A stretch of 64,000 nt of DNA. It comes from Candidatus Poribacteria bacterium. GTDB lineage: Bacteria; Poribacteria; WGA-4E; WGA-3G. A program made the translations under genes and the position numbers. The stretch is from contig JAPOQK010000001.1 of NCBI GenBank assembly GCA_026710795.1, positions 1-64,000 on the forward strand, in the 5' to 3' direction. The notes under the pieces were generated by a model. That model made no database searches and was not told the DNA's origin. It was given only the letters and a program-made list of their open reading frames with translations. The stretch's first letter is position 1. The number at the start of each line of letters is the position of its first letter. Of this stretch, positions 39,592 to 48,507 are shown piece by piece.

Positions 39592-39783
39592 ATGCCGAAA
39601 ATGAAAACGCATAAAGGCGCGGCAAAGCGTTTTAAATTAACTGCGAAAGGTAAAATACGTCGTAATCGAGCGTATGCGGGTCACTTGTTTATATCAAAAT
39701 CTTCAAAACGTAAACGTCGGTTAAGACAACCTACGTTGGTTGACCCAAGTAATGAAAAACGTTTGAAACGTCTAATTTATTAG
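39592..39783 (+). CDS. rpmI: 50S ribosomal protein L35
   Basis: 63 residues, start ATG with AAAGGA upstream. The family pattern is intact: MPKMKTHKGAAKRFKLTAKG at the N-terminus, KIRRNRAYAGHLF and a basic SKSSKRKRRLR stretch. L35 binds 23S rRNA in the large subunit. It follows infC and precedes rplT by 9 nt, the universal IF3-L35-L20 order. Confidence 0.97.
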   Translation: MPKMKTHKGAAKRFKLTAKGKIRRNRAYAGHLFISKSSKRKRRLRQPTLVDPSNEKRLKRLIY

Positions 39784-39792
39784 GAGTTAGAA

Positions 39793-40140
39793 ATGGCACG
39801 AGTAAAAACAGGGAGTGTTCGTCGAAAGCGAAGAAAACGTATACTAAAGCATTCCAAAGGGTTTCGTGGTGGACGTAATAACCTTAGACGTACCGCGAAG
39901 GAAGCGGTTGAAAAAGCTTGGAATCACGCCTACACACATAGGCGTACACGGAAACGGGACTTTAGAAGGCTTTGGATCATGCGAATTAACGCTGCCGCAA
40001 GGTTACATGGACTGACATATAGTAAATTTATACACGGTTTAAAAAACGCTGGTATTGAATTGGATAGGAAGGTCCTCGCGGATATAGCGGTCAACGATGC
40101 AGCAGGTTTTGGACAGCTTGTCGCCCGCGTAAAAGGATAG
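39793..40140 (+). CDS. rplT: 50S ribosomal protein L20
   Basis: 115 residues, full length. N-terminal basic extension ([20 protein letters not shown]) and globular C-terminal part with [20 protein letters not shown] are as in L20. The protein is needed for early 50S assembly and in several bacteria represses its own operon by binding the leader mRNA. The start has GGAG 6 nt upstream. Confidence 0.97.
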   Translation: MARVKTGSVRRKRRKRILKHSKGFRGGRNNLRRTAKEAVEKAWNHAYTHRRTRKRDFRRLWIMRINAAARLHGLTYSKFIHGLKNAGIELDRKVLADIAVNDAAGFGQLVARVKG

Positions 40141-40179
40141 GTTAAATACGAATACATTTAAATGTTATACTATTAAAAG

Positions 40180-40434
40180 GCAATGAAGGGACAAAGTAGG
40201 TAGTTGGGAAACCTCAATTAGAGAGACTGTGCCATCGGCTGAAAGCATGGTTTTGAGAGCAACTGTTGAATTTCATCTTGGAGCCGAATTATTAAGAAAT
40301 GAAGCGGACAGATTGTAGAAATAATCTGTCAAGCGGGGTGGTACCGCGGAAGTAGATGCCTGTCGCTTTCGTCCCCAGAAATGCCTCAAACAAAATATGA
40401 GGCAGTGGGACAGCGTGACGGGCATAATCATTTT
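40180..40434 (+). promoter_or_regulatory. T-box riboswitch leader of pheST
   Basis: The hallmark T-box sequence GGGTGGTACCGCGG is at about 40336-40349. Upstream are the Stem I parts expected for this class: AATGAAGGGACAAAGTA at the 5' side, AGAGAG, a GGCTGAAAGC distal loop, and GAATTTCATCTTGGAGCC, in which TTC at 40272-40274 would be the Phe specifier codon. Downstream, ATGCCTGTCGC can pair with the segment ending GTGACGGGCAT, enclosing GTCCC/GGGAC and TGCCTCA/TGAGGCA helices. Only a weak T-run (CATTTTAAAA) follows, so control could be by termination or by hiding the pheS ribosome site. A -10-like TATACT is at 40166-40171. Confidence 0.85.
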
Positions 40435-40445
40435 AAAAGGCACTT

Positions 40446-41462
40446 ATGAAAGCAGAATTAGAGGCGATTCAAGCTACAGCACTTGAAGCATTGAAGGATG
40501 TGAAAACGACAGATGTGCTTGAATCGCTTAGAATTGAGTATTTTGGACGTAGAGGTAAGTTGACGGATGTCATGAAGGGAATGGGGCAGCTGTCTAAAGA
40601 GGAACGTCCGATAATTGGGAAACTTGCCAATGAGGTGCGTGCTTCACTAACAGAAGCGTTTGAAGCGACCAAAACCGCACTGGAAAGCCAACAGCAAGAA
40701 CAACAACTCCACGCAGAAGCCGTTGATATCACGTTGCCGGGACGAAAACCTGCTTACGGAAAAGCACATCCAGTGATGCAAACGTTGGAACGGATTGAAG
40801 CGATTTTCACGCAAATGGGTTTTCAGGTGGTGACAGGACCGGAGGTAGAAACAGAGCATTACAATTTTGATGCACTCAATACACCTTCGGATCATCCTGC
40901 ACGGGATCTGCATGATACTTTCTATCTCACTGATGGACATCTCTTACGTACCCACACATCGCCGGTTCAGATTCGTGTTATGGAAAATCAGAAACCCCCA
41001 GTGCGTATTATTGTTCCGGGTAAGGCGTATCGTGTGGATTACGATGTTTCGCATACACCGATGTTTCATCAGGTTGAAGGATTGCTTGTGGATAGACATG
41101 TTACCTTTAGTGAATTGAAGGGAGTGTTGGTATCTTTTGCACGTCAGATGTTCGGGGATCAGACACAGATGCGTTTCCGTCCACATTTTTTTCCGTTTAC
41201 TGAACCGAGTGCTGAAGCGGATATTTCTTGTACTGTGTGTCGTGGTAAAGGTTGTCGTAGTTGCGGACACACTGGTTGGATTGAAATCTTGGGAGCAGGT
41301 GCAGTTGATCCGGAAGTATTTCGTGCTGTTAATTATAACCCAGAAGAGGTTACTGGTTTTGCCTTCGGTATGGGTGTAGAACGGATTGCAAACCTGCAGT
41401 TTCGTATACCAGATATCCGCACTTTTTATGAGAATGATCTGCGTTTCTTGCAGCAGTTTTAA
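40446..41462 (+). CDS. pheS: Phenylalanyl-tRNA synthetase alpha subunit
   Basis: 338 residues. An N-terminal coiled coil (about 1-85) binds tRNA. The class II catalytic core follows: GPEVETEHYNFDALNTPSDH, HTSPVQIRVM, the motif 2 region VIVPGKAYRVDYDVSHTPMF-like segment, FRPHFFPFTEPSAE and motif 3 GFAFGMGVERIA. A four-Cys stretch (CTVCRGKGCRSCG, about 260-272) is inserted in the catalytic domain. It forms the (alpha-beta)2 enzyme with PheT, encoded 81 nt downstream. It lies under T-box control. Confidence 0.97.
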   Translation: MKAELEAIQATALEALKDVKTTDVLESLRIEYFGRRGKLTDVMKGMGQLSKEERPIIGKLANEVRASLTEAFEATKTALESQQQEQQLHAEAVDITLPGRKPAYGKAHPVMQTLERIEAIFTQMGFQVVTGPEVETEHYNFDALNTPSDHPARDLHDTFYLTDGHLLRTHTSPVQIRVMENQKPPVRIIVPGKAYRVDYDVSHTPMFHQVEGLLVDRHVTFSELKGVLVSFARQMFGDQTQMRFRPHFFPFTEPSAEADISCTVCRGKGCRSCGHTGWIEILGAGAVDPEVFRAVNYNPEEVTGFAFGMGVERIANLQFRIPDIRTFYENDLRFLQQF

Positions 41463-41543
41463 TAGAATAGAAGGCATATTCTGTCGAATGTCATACGCGC
41501 ATTCAGCATTGATTTGGATGTGCCGTAACGAAGGATTTAGAAA

Positions 41544-43940
41544 TTGAACGTAACACTAAATTGGCTAAAAAACTATATAGATTTTGAGTTTTCTGCAGAT
41601 GAACTCGCTGATAGGTTAACGATGCTGGGTGTTGAAGTTGAATCTGTCAAGCAACTCGGTGTAGCATTAGAAGGCATAGTTGTTGGCAAAGTGAACTCCA
41701 TCAGTCCACACCCGAATGCGGATAAACTTGTGCTTTGTCAGGTAGATATTGGTGAACAGGATGCACTTCAGATCGTGTGTGGTGCACCGAATGTAAGTGA
41801 AAGGATGTCTGTCCCTGTTGCTACAATCGGGACAGAATTGTCGAGTGGTATCACGATAAAACAAGCTAAATTACGTGGTGAGGAATCGTATGGTATGCTC
41901 TGTTCAGAAAGGGAATTGGGTATTTCCGAGGATGCCGCAGGACTCATGGAATTATCCTCAGACACATCCGTTGGCACACCACTCGCCGAAGCATTGGGAT
42001 TAGACGATACGGTCTTTGAATTGGAGATAACACCGAACCGTCCGGACTGCCTTAGTCTGATCGGTGTTGCTCGCGAAATTCGTGCGGAAACAGGTAACGA
42101 GTTGAAACTTCCAGAAGTTAACATCCGAGAAAACGATACCGATATTCGGGAGGTAACGTCTGTAACAATTGATGCACCCGATCTCTGTCCTCGTTATGCA
42201 GCACGTGTAATTCGTGGTGTCAAAATTGGTGAATCTCCTGCGTGGCTAAAACAACGACTTGAATCTGTTGGTATTGGCGTTATCAATAATATCGTGGACG
42301 TTACAAACTTCGTATTGATGGAATATGGTCAACCGTTGCACGCATTTGATTACCATAAACTTGGGGAGAACCGTATCGTTGTTCGTCGTGCAGCAGAAGG
42401 TGAACAGATAACAACCCTTGATGAAGAAGAACGCGAACTCACATCAGATATGTTAGTTATCGCTGATGCGAACAAACCTGTGGCACTTGCTGGCGTTATG
42501 GGTGGTTATGATTCTGAGATTACTGATGAAACGTGTGATGTGCTGCTGGAAAGTGCCAATTTTCAGCCGGCAAGCATCCGTGCAACTGGCAAAAAGTTGG
42601 GTATGCACACGGAAGCGTCATATAGATTTGAACGCGGTGTTGATCCAGAAGCAGTTATTCCTGCACTTAATCGCGCGGCACAACTTATTGTGGAATTGGC
42701 TGGTGGTACTGTCTGTGAAGGAATTATTGATGTTTATCCTGGAAAGAGTGAACCAATCCAGATTCAACTCCGTTCTGATCGTGTCAATTTCATATTGGGA
42801 ACTGCGCTTGAAGCAACCGAGATAGAGCAGATATTATATCGGTTAGGGTTTGGTATGGAAGCATCACAATTGGAAGATAGCAGCTATCAGGTCACTGTAC
42901 CGTCATTCCGTAGTGATATTACACGTGAGATTGACCTGATTGAGGAGGTAGCACGTGTTTACGGTTATGATAACATCCCTACAACACTGCCAAAGGGTGA
43001 TATCCCTGTTCCCGTTTCAGATATTTCAGTTGAGGTGCGAAAACATATAAAGCAATTCCTTCTTGGGGCTGGTATGATGGAATCAGTGAACTATAGTTTC
43101 AGCCACCCGAACTGTTTTGATAAGGTTCGGTTAGCTGCGGATAATCCACTTCGTGATGCTTTGAAATTGCGTAATCCGTTGAGTCCAGAGATGTCAATCC
43201 TTCGTACAACATTGATGCCAAGTTTATTGGATAACGCACAACACAACCATAACCATCAGATCAATAATATAGCCCTTTTTGAGATGTCCACAGTTTTTGT
43301 GAAAGGCGAAGAACCTTGGCGTATTGCTGGTATCCTCGCTGGAGAAATTGGTGGGGGTGTCTACGGTGATCCGTATAAAAATCCTGATTTCTTTGACATA
43401 AAGGGTATTGTAGAAAGGGTGCTTGAGGTATGTTGTCTTACCGATTACGCATTCAAGAAAACCGAAGAACCAACCTTCCATCCGGGTCGCAATGCTGCGG
43501 TGTTGTTGGGGGATAGACGTATCGGTATTCTGGGAGAGGTGCATCCTGAAGTGCTTGAAATTTACGAACTACCGTATAAGGCATACCTTTTTGAACTTGA
43601 CCTTGAGGCACTTGCTAACGCAGCTGATTTTTCCAAACGTTTTGAACCAATTCCCATTTATCCGAGTGTGCAGCGCGATCTTGCGATTGTAGTAGATAAA
43701 GAGATGCAGTCGGATACACCGATAGATATTATCTATTCCACGGGAGGAGAGTTAGTTGATTCGGTGCGGTTGTTTGACGTGTATGTTGGGGATCAGGTGT
43801 CGGAAGGTAAGAAAAGTCTCGCCTATACAATCACATATCACTCCGCAACTGAAACATTGACAGATAAAGATGTAAATAACCTTCATGACAAGGTTGTGAA
43901 ACGATTAAATCAGGAACTTGGTGCAGAACTGCGGCTATAA
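41544..43940 (+). CDS. pheT: Phenylalanyl-tRNA synthetase beta subunit
   Basis: 798 residues, standard length. Start TTG 41544 with AAGGA upstream; the sequence after it (MNVTLNWLKNYIDF) is the conserved PheT N-terminus. Order: N-terminal region, EMAP-like tRNA-binding OB fold (~40-150, with GVALEGIVVGKVNSISPHPN), B3/B4 editing domain (~210-375), B5 (~400-475), a catalytic-like core (~490-690) and a C-terminal anticodon-binding ferredoxin-like domain (~705-798, FEPIPIYPSVQRDLAIVVDK). Pairs with PheS. Confidence 0.97.
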   Translation: MNVTLNWLKNYIDFEFSADELADRLTMLGVEVESVKQLGVALEGIVVGKVNSISPHPNADKLVLCQVDIGEQDALQIVCGAPNVSERMSVPVATIGTELSSGITIKQAKLRGEESYGMLCSERELGISEDAAGLMELSSDTSVGTPLAEALGLDDTVFELEITPNRPDCLSLIGVAREIRAETGNELKLPEVNIRENDTDIREVTSVTIDAPDLCPRYAARVIRGVKIGESPAWLKQRLESVGIGVINNIVDVTNFVLMEYGQPLHAFDYHKLGENRIVVRRAAEGEQITTLDEEERELTSDMLVIADANKPVALAGVMGGYDSEITDETCDVLLESANFQPASIRATGKKLGMHTEASYRFERGVDPEAVIPALNRAAQLIVELAGGTVCEGIIDVYPGKSEPIQIQLRSDRVNFILGTALEATEIEQILYRLGFGMEASQLEDSSYQVTVPSFRSDITREIDLIEEVARVYGYDNIPTTLPKGDIPVPVSDISVEVRKHIKQFLLGAGMMESVNYSFSHPNCFDKVRLAADNPLRDALKLRNPLSPEMSILRTTLMPSLLDNAQHNHNHQINNIALFEMSTVFVKGEEPWRIAGILAGEIGGGVYGDPYKNPDFFDIKGIVERVLEVCCLTDYAFKKTEEPTFHPGRNAAVLLGDRRIGILGEVHPEVLEIYELPYKAYLFELDLEALANAADFSKRFEPIPIYPSVQRDLAIVVDKEMQSDTPIDIIYSTGGELVDSVRLFDVYVGDQVSEGKKSLAYTITYHSATETLTDKDVNNLHDKVVKRLNQELGAELRL

Positions 43941-43996
43941 TCTGAAGAAATTAACGTTGTTGGTGGGTATAGTATTGTTTGGAATAGGATGGGTAA

Positions 43997-44698
43997 ATGC
44001 AGGCACACCGTATAAAGAATCTGTTTTCTGCTATTGCGCGGCACTACGACTTTCTTAATTCACTGTTGAGCCTTCGGTTTGATCGTGTGTGGCGACGAGA
44101 AACAGTCAAAGTGAGTGGTGTAACACCTACGAGTAAGGTGCTTGATGTTTGCACAGGTACAGGTGAACTCGCCCTTGCGTATGCTGATAAACTTGAGACC
44201 GGTGTTTCTGTCATCGGTTCGGATTTCTGTTTTGAGATGTTAGTTGTCGGCAAGCAAAAGGTGGAACGACAGAATCGCACGCACGCCTTTGTTCCGATTG
44301 AGGCGGATACCCTCACGCTCCCGTTTGCAGACAACACTTTTGACATTGTTTCTGTCGGTTTTGGTATCCGAAACGTTTCTGATCTTGAATTGGGAATCCG
44401 TGAGATGACCCGTGTTGCTGTACCCGGTGGAAGAATTGCCATCTTGGAATTCACGCAGCCTGTCAATCCGATTTTTCGCGGTCTCTACTATTTCTATTTC
44501 ACGAAGATATTACCTTTCATCGGCAATTGTATATCTCGGAATAAGGATGATGCTTACGGGTATCTTCCTCGTTCTGTGTTGCAGTTTCCGAATTGTGATG
44601 CGTTGAAAGATGTAATGGAGCAGTGTGGACTGACAGATGTGCAGTATTATAGGAAAACTTTGGGTATTGTTGCTATTCACGCGGGAAAAAAGATGTAA
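43997..44698 (+). CDS. ubiE: Demethylmenaquinone/ubiquinone C-methyltransferase, UbiE/MenG family
   Basis: 233 residues. Class I SAM-dependent methyltransferase: family start IKNLFSAIARHYDFLNSLLS, SAM-binding VLDVCTGTGELAL (~50-62), FDIVSVGFGIRNVSD and GRIAILEFTQP, all diagnostic of UbiE/MenG. It performs the C-methylation of the quinone ring in menaquinone or ubiquinone synthesis; an AUG-started gene 56 nt after pheT. Which quinone the organism uses cannot be told from this window. Confidence 0.9.
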   Translation: MQAHRIKNLFSAIARHYDFLNSLLSLRFDRVWRRETVKVSGVTPTSKVLDVCTGTGELALAYADKLETGVSVIGSDFCFEMLVVGKQKVERQNRTHAFVPIEADTLTLPFADNTFDIVSVGFGIRNVSDLELGIREMTRVAVPGGRIAILEFTQPVNPIFRGLYYFYFTKILPFIGNCISRNKDDAYGYLPRSVLQFPNCDALKDVMEQCGLTDVQYYRKTLGIVAIHAGKKM

Positions 44699-44732
44699 AA
44701 CGTATAGAAAGTTATCATTATAGGAGGCTACT

Positions 44733-45866
44733 GTGAAGACTTTTTTCAACTATATGATCCTAATGGTTATTGGAATACTGACTGTTTGTATGCTCAGTTG
44801 TGGAGATCGGGCTGAAGATGACGATGAACTTGTGCGGTTGCTCCGCGCAAATCCAACACCCGGTAGCACGATTGAAGAAAGTAGTAAGATTACCATTACT
44901 TTTGATAGTGAACCGGGAAATGTAGAAGTGAATGTTGGAACTGCTACGACGACTGACAATACGGTTACAATCACAGGACCTTTTCCAGAAGGGCAATTTA
45001 CCTTGAAACTGACATGGGAAGATGGAACTCGAGACATAACTTACACTGTTGGAGGTGACGATCCATCGATCACTAAACCAGACCCAGACCCAGAACCTGA
45101 TCCTATTGCTCCTGAAGGAATGGTACTCATTCCTGAAGGGGAATTTGTGATGGGAAGTGAAAAAGCGAATGCTGATAACGATGAACAACCAGAACATACG
45201 GTTTTTATTGATGCTTTTTTTATTGACGAAAACGAAGTAACCAACACACAATTTAAGGAATTTATCCTCGCTAATCCACAGTGGCAGAAGAACCAAATTG
45301 ATGAGAGATTTACAGATGAAAATTACTTAAACGATTGGGATCGGAACAATTTTCCTCATGGAGAAGATGATCATCCTGTACGATACGTCAGCTGGTATGC
45401 AGCGATGGCATACGCGCAATGGGTAGATAAGCGACTTCCTACAGAAGCGGAGTGGGAGAAAGCCGCGCGGGGTGGATTAAATAGGAAAGATTATCCGTGG
45501 GGTGAGCTTATTAGCGAGAGAAAAGCTAACTATGGTAAACTCATTAGTCATACAACGCCTGTTGGCGAATATCCTCCGAACGACTACGGTGTATATGACA
45601 CGTCAGGGAATGTTTGGGAGTGGTGTCTTGACGCTTACCAGAGTGACTTCTATGCGAACTCACCACGTGAAAACCCTGTCGCTGGTGCTGATAGCATAGA
45701 GGAAATCGTAAATGATTATGAGAACGTTGCTACTGACCGTGTATTGCGTGGTAGTGGGTGGAACGGTAACCCTGAATGGTTACGTTCTGCGAATCGTTAT
45801 GGGGACAGTCCTACCTATGCGGGAATTGGTGCTCTTGGATTCCGATGTGCGCAGAATATTGAATAG
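44733..45866 (+). CDS. SUMF1/FGE-sulfatase-domain lipoprotein
   Basis: 377 residues, GTG start with AGGAGG upstream. A lipoprotein signal (lipobox CMLSC, cysteine near residue 23) and a beta-sandwich-like segment (~35-105) lead to a DPDPEPDPIAPEG linker and a formylglycine-generating-enzyme-like domain (~128-377): GMVLIPEGEFVMGS, the VSWYAAMAYAQWVDKRLPTE AEWEKAARGG region, GNVWEWCLDAY and the closing GALGFRCA. Only some members make formylglycine; many are binding modules. As a surface lipoprotein it is not the likely activator of the cytoplasmically translated sulfatase at 58667. Confidence 0.9.
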   Translation: MKTFFNYMILMVIGILTVCMLSCGDRAEDDDELVRLLRANPTPGSTIEESSKITITFDSEPGNVEVNVGTATTTDNTVTITGPFPEGQFTLKLTWEDGTRDITYTVGGDDPSITKPDPDPEPDPIAPEGMVLIPEGEFVMGSEKANADNDEQPEHTVFIDAFFIDENEVTNTQFKEFILANPQWQKNQIDERFTDENYLNDWDRNNFPHGEDDHPVRYVSWYAAMAYAQWVDKRLPTEAEWEKAARGGLNRKDYPWGELISERKANYGKLISHTTPVGEYPPNDYGVYDTSGNVWEWCLDAYQSDFYANSPRENPVAGADSIEEIVNDYENVATDRVLRGSGWNGNPEWLRSANRYGDSPTYAGIGALGFRCAQNIE

Positions 45867-45875
45867 TTGATGTTA

Positions 45876-46820
45876 TTATTTATTGACATTCAAACGTTCA
45901 ACATGTGCTACAACAGATTCGGAGATGCCCTCCAAACTATAACCACCTTCCAATGCTGAAACGACGTTACCTGATGCAGTGTCTTCTGCAATGGCAAGAA
46001 CTAAATCTGTTAACATGGCAAACCCTTCTGCAGTGATGTTAGTGTTAGAGAGTGGGTCAAGGTAATGTGCATCAAATCCAGCGGATATCAGGATAAACTC
46101 AGGTGAAAAGTCTTGTAATGCTGAACGGAGAACATCCTCAAAGACTGTCCTGTACTCATCATCGCCACTTCCTGGTGACATCGGCACATTAAGCGTTGTG
46201 CCTTTTGCATTTCCACTACCTTGTTCATACTTTGAACCGGTACCAGGATAAAGCGGAGACTGATGGATAGAGAAGAAAAAAACTGTTTCGTCTTCGTAGA
46301 AAATATCTTGTGTACCGTTGCCGTGATGCACATCCCAATCCACGATTGCAACCTTGCCTACACCGTGCTCCCGTTGGAGATAACGTGCTGTAACGGCTAT
46401 GTTGTTGAACAAGCAAAACCCCATGCTCTGTCCTAGAGTGGCGTGGTGTCCTGGTGGACGCACCATAGCAAAGGCGTTTTTCACTTGGTCTGTTGCGACT
46501 GCCTCTGCTGCACATAATACCCCTCCAGTTGAAAGCAAGGCAATATCGTAAGATTCATGTCCAACAGGTGTGTCGTATGCCATTGGTATTTCTGCTTCAC
46601 AGGATTGTCGTATGTGTTCGCTATAACCGGAGTTATGTGCATAAGCGATCTGATCAACGGTCGCGGGTGTTGGGTCAATGTGGTGCAATTGTTCCCAAAC
46701 ATCGCTTTGTTGGAGTGCTGCGAGGCTGGCTCTGAGTCGGTCTGGACGTTCGGGGTGTCCTGGACCTGTGTCGTGGTTTAGGTAGTCTGGGTGGTAGATG
46801 AATGCAGTTTTTTGTGGCAT
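45876..46820 (-). CDS. Histone-deacetylase-family (AcuC/APAH-like) hydrolase
   Basis: 314 residues. Family sequence: FIYHPDYLNHDTGPGHPERP DRL at the start, RPPGHHATLGQSMGFCLFNN (catalytic His-His), KVAIVDWDVHHGNGTQDIFY (zinc-binding Asp and His) and SAGFDAHYLDPLS (second zinc Asp). Bacterial members deacetylate acetylpolyamines or acetylated proteins. The 3' end is 9 nt from, and convergent with, the SUMF1-like gene; upstream by 9 nt is the HicB-like gene, in the same direction. Confidence 0.93.
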   Translation of the reverse strand: MPQKTAFIYHPDYLNHDTGPGHPERPDRLRASLAALQQSDVWEQLHHIDPTPATVDQIAYAHNSGYSEHIRQSCEAEIPMAYDTPVGHESYDIALLSTGGVLCAAEAVATDQVKNAFAMVRPPGHHATLGQSMGFCLFNNIAVTARYLQREHGVGKVAIVDWDVHHGNGTQDIFYEDETVFFFSIHQSPLYPGTGSKYEQGSGNAKGTTLNVPMSPGSGDDEYRTVFEDVLRSALQDFSPEFILISAGFDAHYLDPLSNTNITAEGFAMLTDLVLAIAEDTASGNVVSALEGGYSLEGISESVVAHVERLNVNK

Positions 46821-46829
46821 ATTAGAACT

Positions 46830-47060
46830 CTAATAAAGTTCAGGAGAATGCTCAGATGAGTATGGTAGAGGAATCTCATCATCGTGATGTTTGGAGGTTT
46901 CTATCCAGCAGATAAGTGTGTCCCTTCCGTTCTCAATCGCTTCATCAATAGTCTCTCCGTCAGAAATACATCCTGGTAAGTCAGGAAATTCAATTAGATA
47001 ACCTCCACCTTCTACATCTGATAAAATGCTTATACAGAATGTATACGCAAATTTATTCAT
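46830..47060 (-). CDS. Solitary HicB-like protein
   Basis: 76 residues resembling the HicB/UPF0150 antitoxin fold: GGYLIEFPDLPGCISDGETI DEAIENGRD. It has a GGAG site and ATG start. No HicA-like RNA-binding toxin (about 60 residues with GSH) is found next to it; upstream is only a REP-like repeat, and downstream is the HDAC-family gene. It also lacks the DNA-binding tail of full HicB proteins. It may be an orphan regulator or remnant of a toxin-antitoxin pair. Confidence 0.85.
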   Translation of the reverse strand: MNKFAYTFCISILSDVEGGGYLIEFPDLPGCISDGETIDEAIENGRDTLICWIETSKHHDDEIPLPYSSEHSPELY

Positions 47061-47092
47061 GATTTTCTCCTAACTAATATCTATTCTAATAA

Positions 47093-47169
47093 TTATTGTT
47101 CCATTACTGGATTCAACCATTATTGTTGATTGGAAATTCATCTTCTGTAGGAGCGACCTCCTAGTCGCG
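47093..47169 (-). repeat. REP-like element, extended copy (inverted relative to 4238-4312)
   Basis: CTTCTGTAGGAGCGACCTCC followed by TAGTCGCG is at 47142-47169, preceded by the same conserved tail (TTGTTCCATTACTGGATTC...) as in the copy at 4238-4312, which lies 43 kb away in the other orientation. Confidence 0.75.
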
Positions 47170-47261
47170 GAATGTTATAATATATCATTCTTACAAACGG
47201 ATTTTCTTGTTTTATCATATCAGATGTGATCTACATTGTCAAATAAGAGAATTGTGGTTTA

Positions 47262-48362
47262 TTAACCCCGCGTACGCCTAACCCGAGCAGGTGTATCATC
47301 ACCATGAATCTCAGACGAAAGGATACGCAGACTGCGATCTTCTATCGGCAGTTTCACTTTTACACCACCACGTCGATGCGACTCACGCAGAGCAATTGCG
47401 ACCTCAAGTGCTTCACGTCCATCTTCCTCGGAACATTTTGGTGAACCCCCGTTTTCAATAGCATTGATGATGTCGTCAACAATAGTCAATCCCATCCCTT
47501 GCATCCGATTAGGGTATGGAAACGGACATGTTGCAGGCACACCACGTCCACGTCGACCACCGGGTAGGACACGAATCAACTCAAACTTTTCTGCATTGTT
47601 GATGGAACGGATACGTCCACCTGAACCGATGACATCCACCTCCCACGGTGCTGCACCACACGACGTGCTTCGGAGATATGCCCTAACTCCGTTATCAAAT
47701 ACGAGATAGCCGTTTCCCATTAGATCGTTTTCACCTGCAGCAGCCTCGTCAGACTGCATCTCACCGAAAACCCACTCTACATTGCCTCCTGCCATATAAC
47801 GTAGAATGTCAATAGCATGGCTGCCGTTATGTGAAAGACCACACTGTGCATACACGGTTACCTGAAGCACATTGCCAATCTCACCTTCGTCAATGAGTTT
47901 TCGCGCCTCACTAAAGAATGGATTCCAACGACGCGCGCAATTAACTGCCATGACGACACCGTTTTCTTGGCAGACATCAACCATTACATCCGCTTCCTCA
48001 AGACTGAGCGAGATCGGTTTCTCTGCCCAAATTCCTTTTACACCAGCACGTGCCACATCCTGAACGATAGTTGACCGCACCCGTGCAGTTGTGCAAATGC
48101 TGACAAGATCAAGGTTTTCCTGTTCTAACATTTCACGATAATCGCTATAGATATGTTCTGAACTTAGCCCCCACCGTTCACCGAAGATTGAGGCTTGTTC
48201 GGCATGTAAGTCAGCACCCGCAACCAATTCTACTTTCGGTGATGCTGCATAACTTGGTGCATGACAGTAGGGAAGAAAAAGTGATCCTCCCTGTGTGATT
48301 TCGTCATCAAAAGTGCTTCCCATCCGTCCTAAACCGATTACACCTGCTCGATAAATTGACAT
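47262..48362 (-). CDS. Gfo/Idh/MocA-family NAD(P)-dependent oxidoreductase
   Basis: 366 residues. Rossmann start AGVIGLGRMGS (~6-16), the family's nucleotide-binding EKPISLSLEEAD (~116-127, conserved EKP) and the substrate-domain GSHAIDILRYMAGG containing the catalytic His. These enzymes oxidise or reduce sugars, inositols and related polyols. No linked sugar-transport genes are adjacent, so the substrate is unknown. A usual Poribacteria-type expansion family; the GH32-like and PhyH genes nearby fit carbohydrate or osmolyte use. Confidence 0.92.
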   Translation of the reverse strand: MSIYRAGVIGLGRMGSTFDDEITQGGSLFLPYCHAPSYAASPKVELVAGADLHAEQASIFGERWGLSSEHIYSDYREMLEQENLDLVSICTTARVRSTIVQDVARAGVKGIWAEKPISLSLEEADVMVDVCQENGVVMAVNCARRWNPFFSEARKLIDEGEIGNVLQVTVYAQCGLSHNGSHAIDILRYMAGGNVEWVFGEMQSDEAAAGENDLMGNGYLVFDNGVRAYLRSTSCGAAPWEVDVIGSGGRIRSINNAEKFELIRVLPGGRRGRGVPATCPFPYPNRMQGMGLTIVDDIINAIENGGSPKCSEEDGREALEVAIALRESHRRGGVKVKLPIEDRSLRILSSEIHGDDTPARVRRTRG

Positions 48363-48507
48363 CTTTATTCCTCCAAGAAAATGTGTCAGGTAAATGTGAA
48401 GGCTTAAGGTGTTAAACCCTTCCTTTGCACAGTTCTACCAGAAAATTACGTCTCAACGATTTTATAGGTAATGCTGATGAGGACCGGCTTTGTACTTAAC
48501 ATGATTC

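Noticed and set aside
44733-45866. SUMF1-like protein as the formylglycine generator for the sulfatase at 58667
   Set aside because: It has a lipoprotein signal and is probably outside the cytoplasm, while the sulfatase lacks a signal and is paired with a radical SAM maturase.
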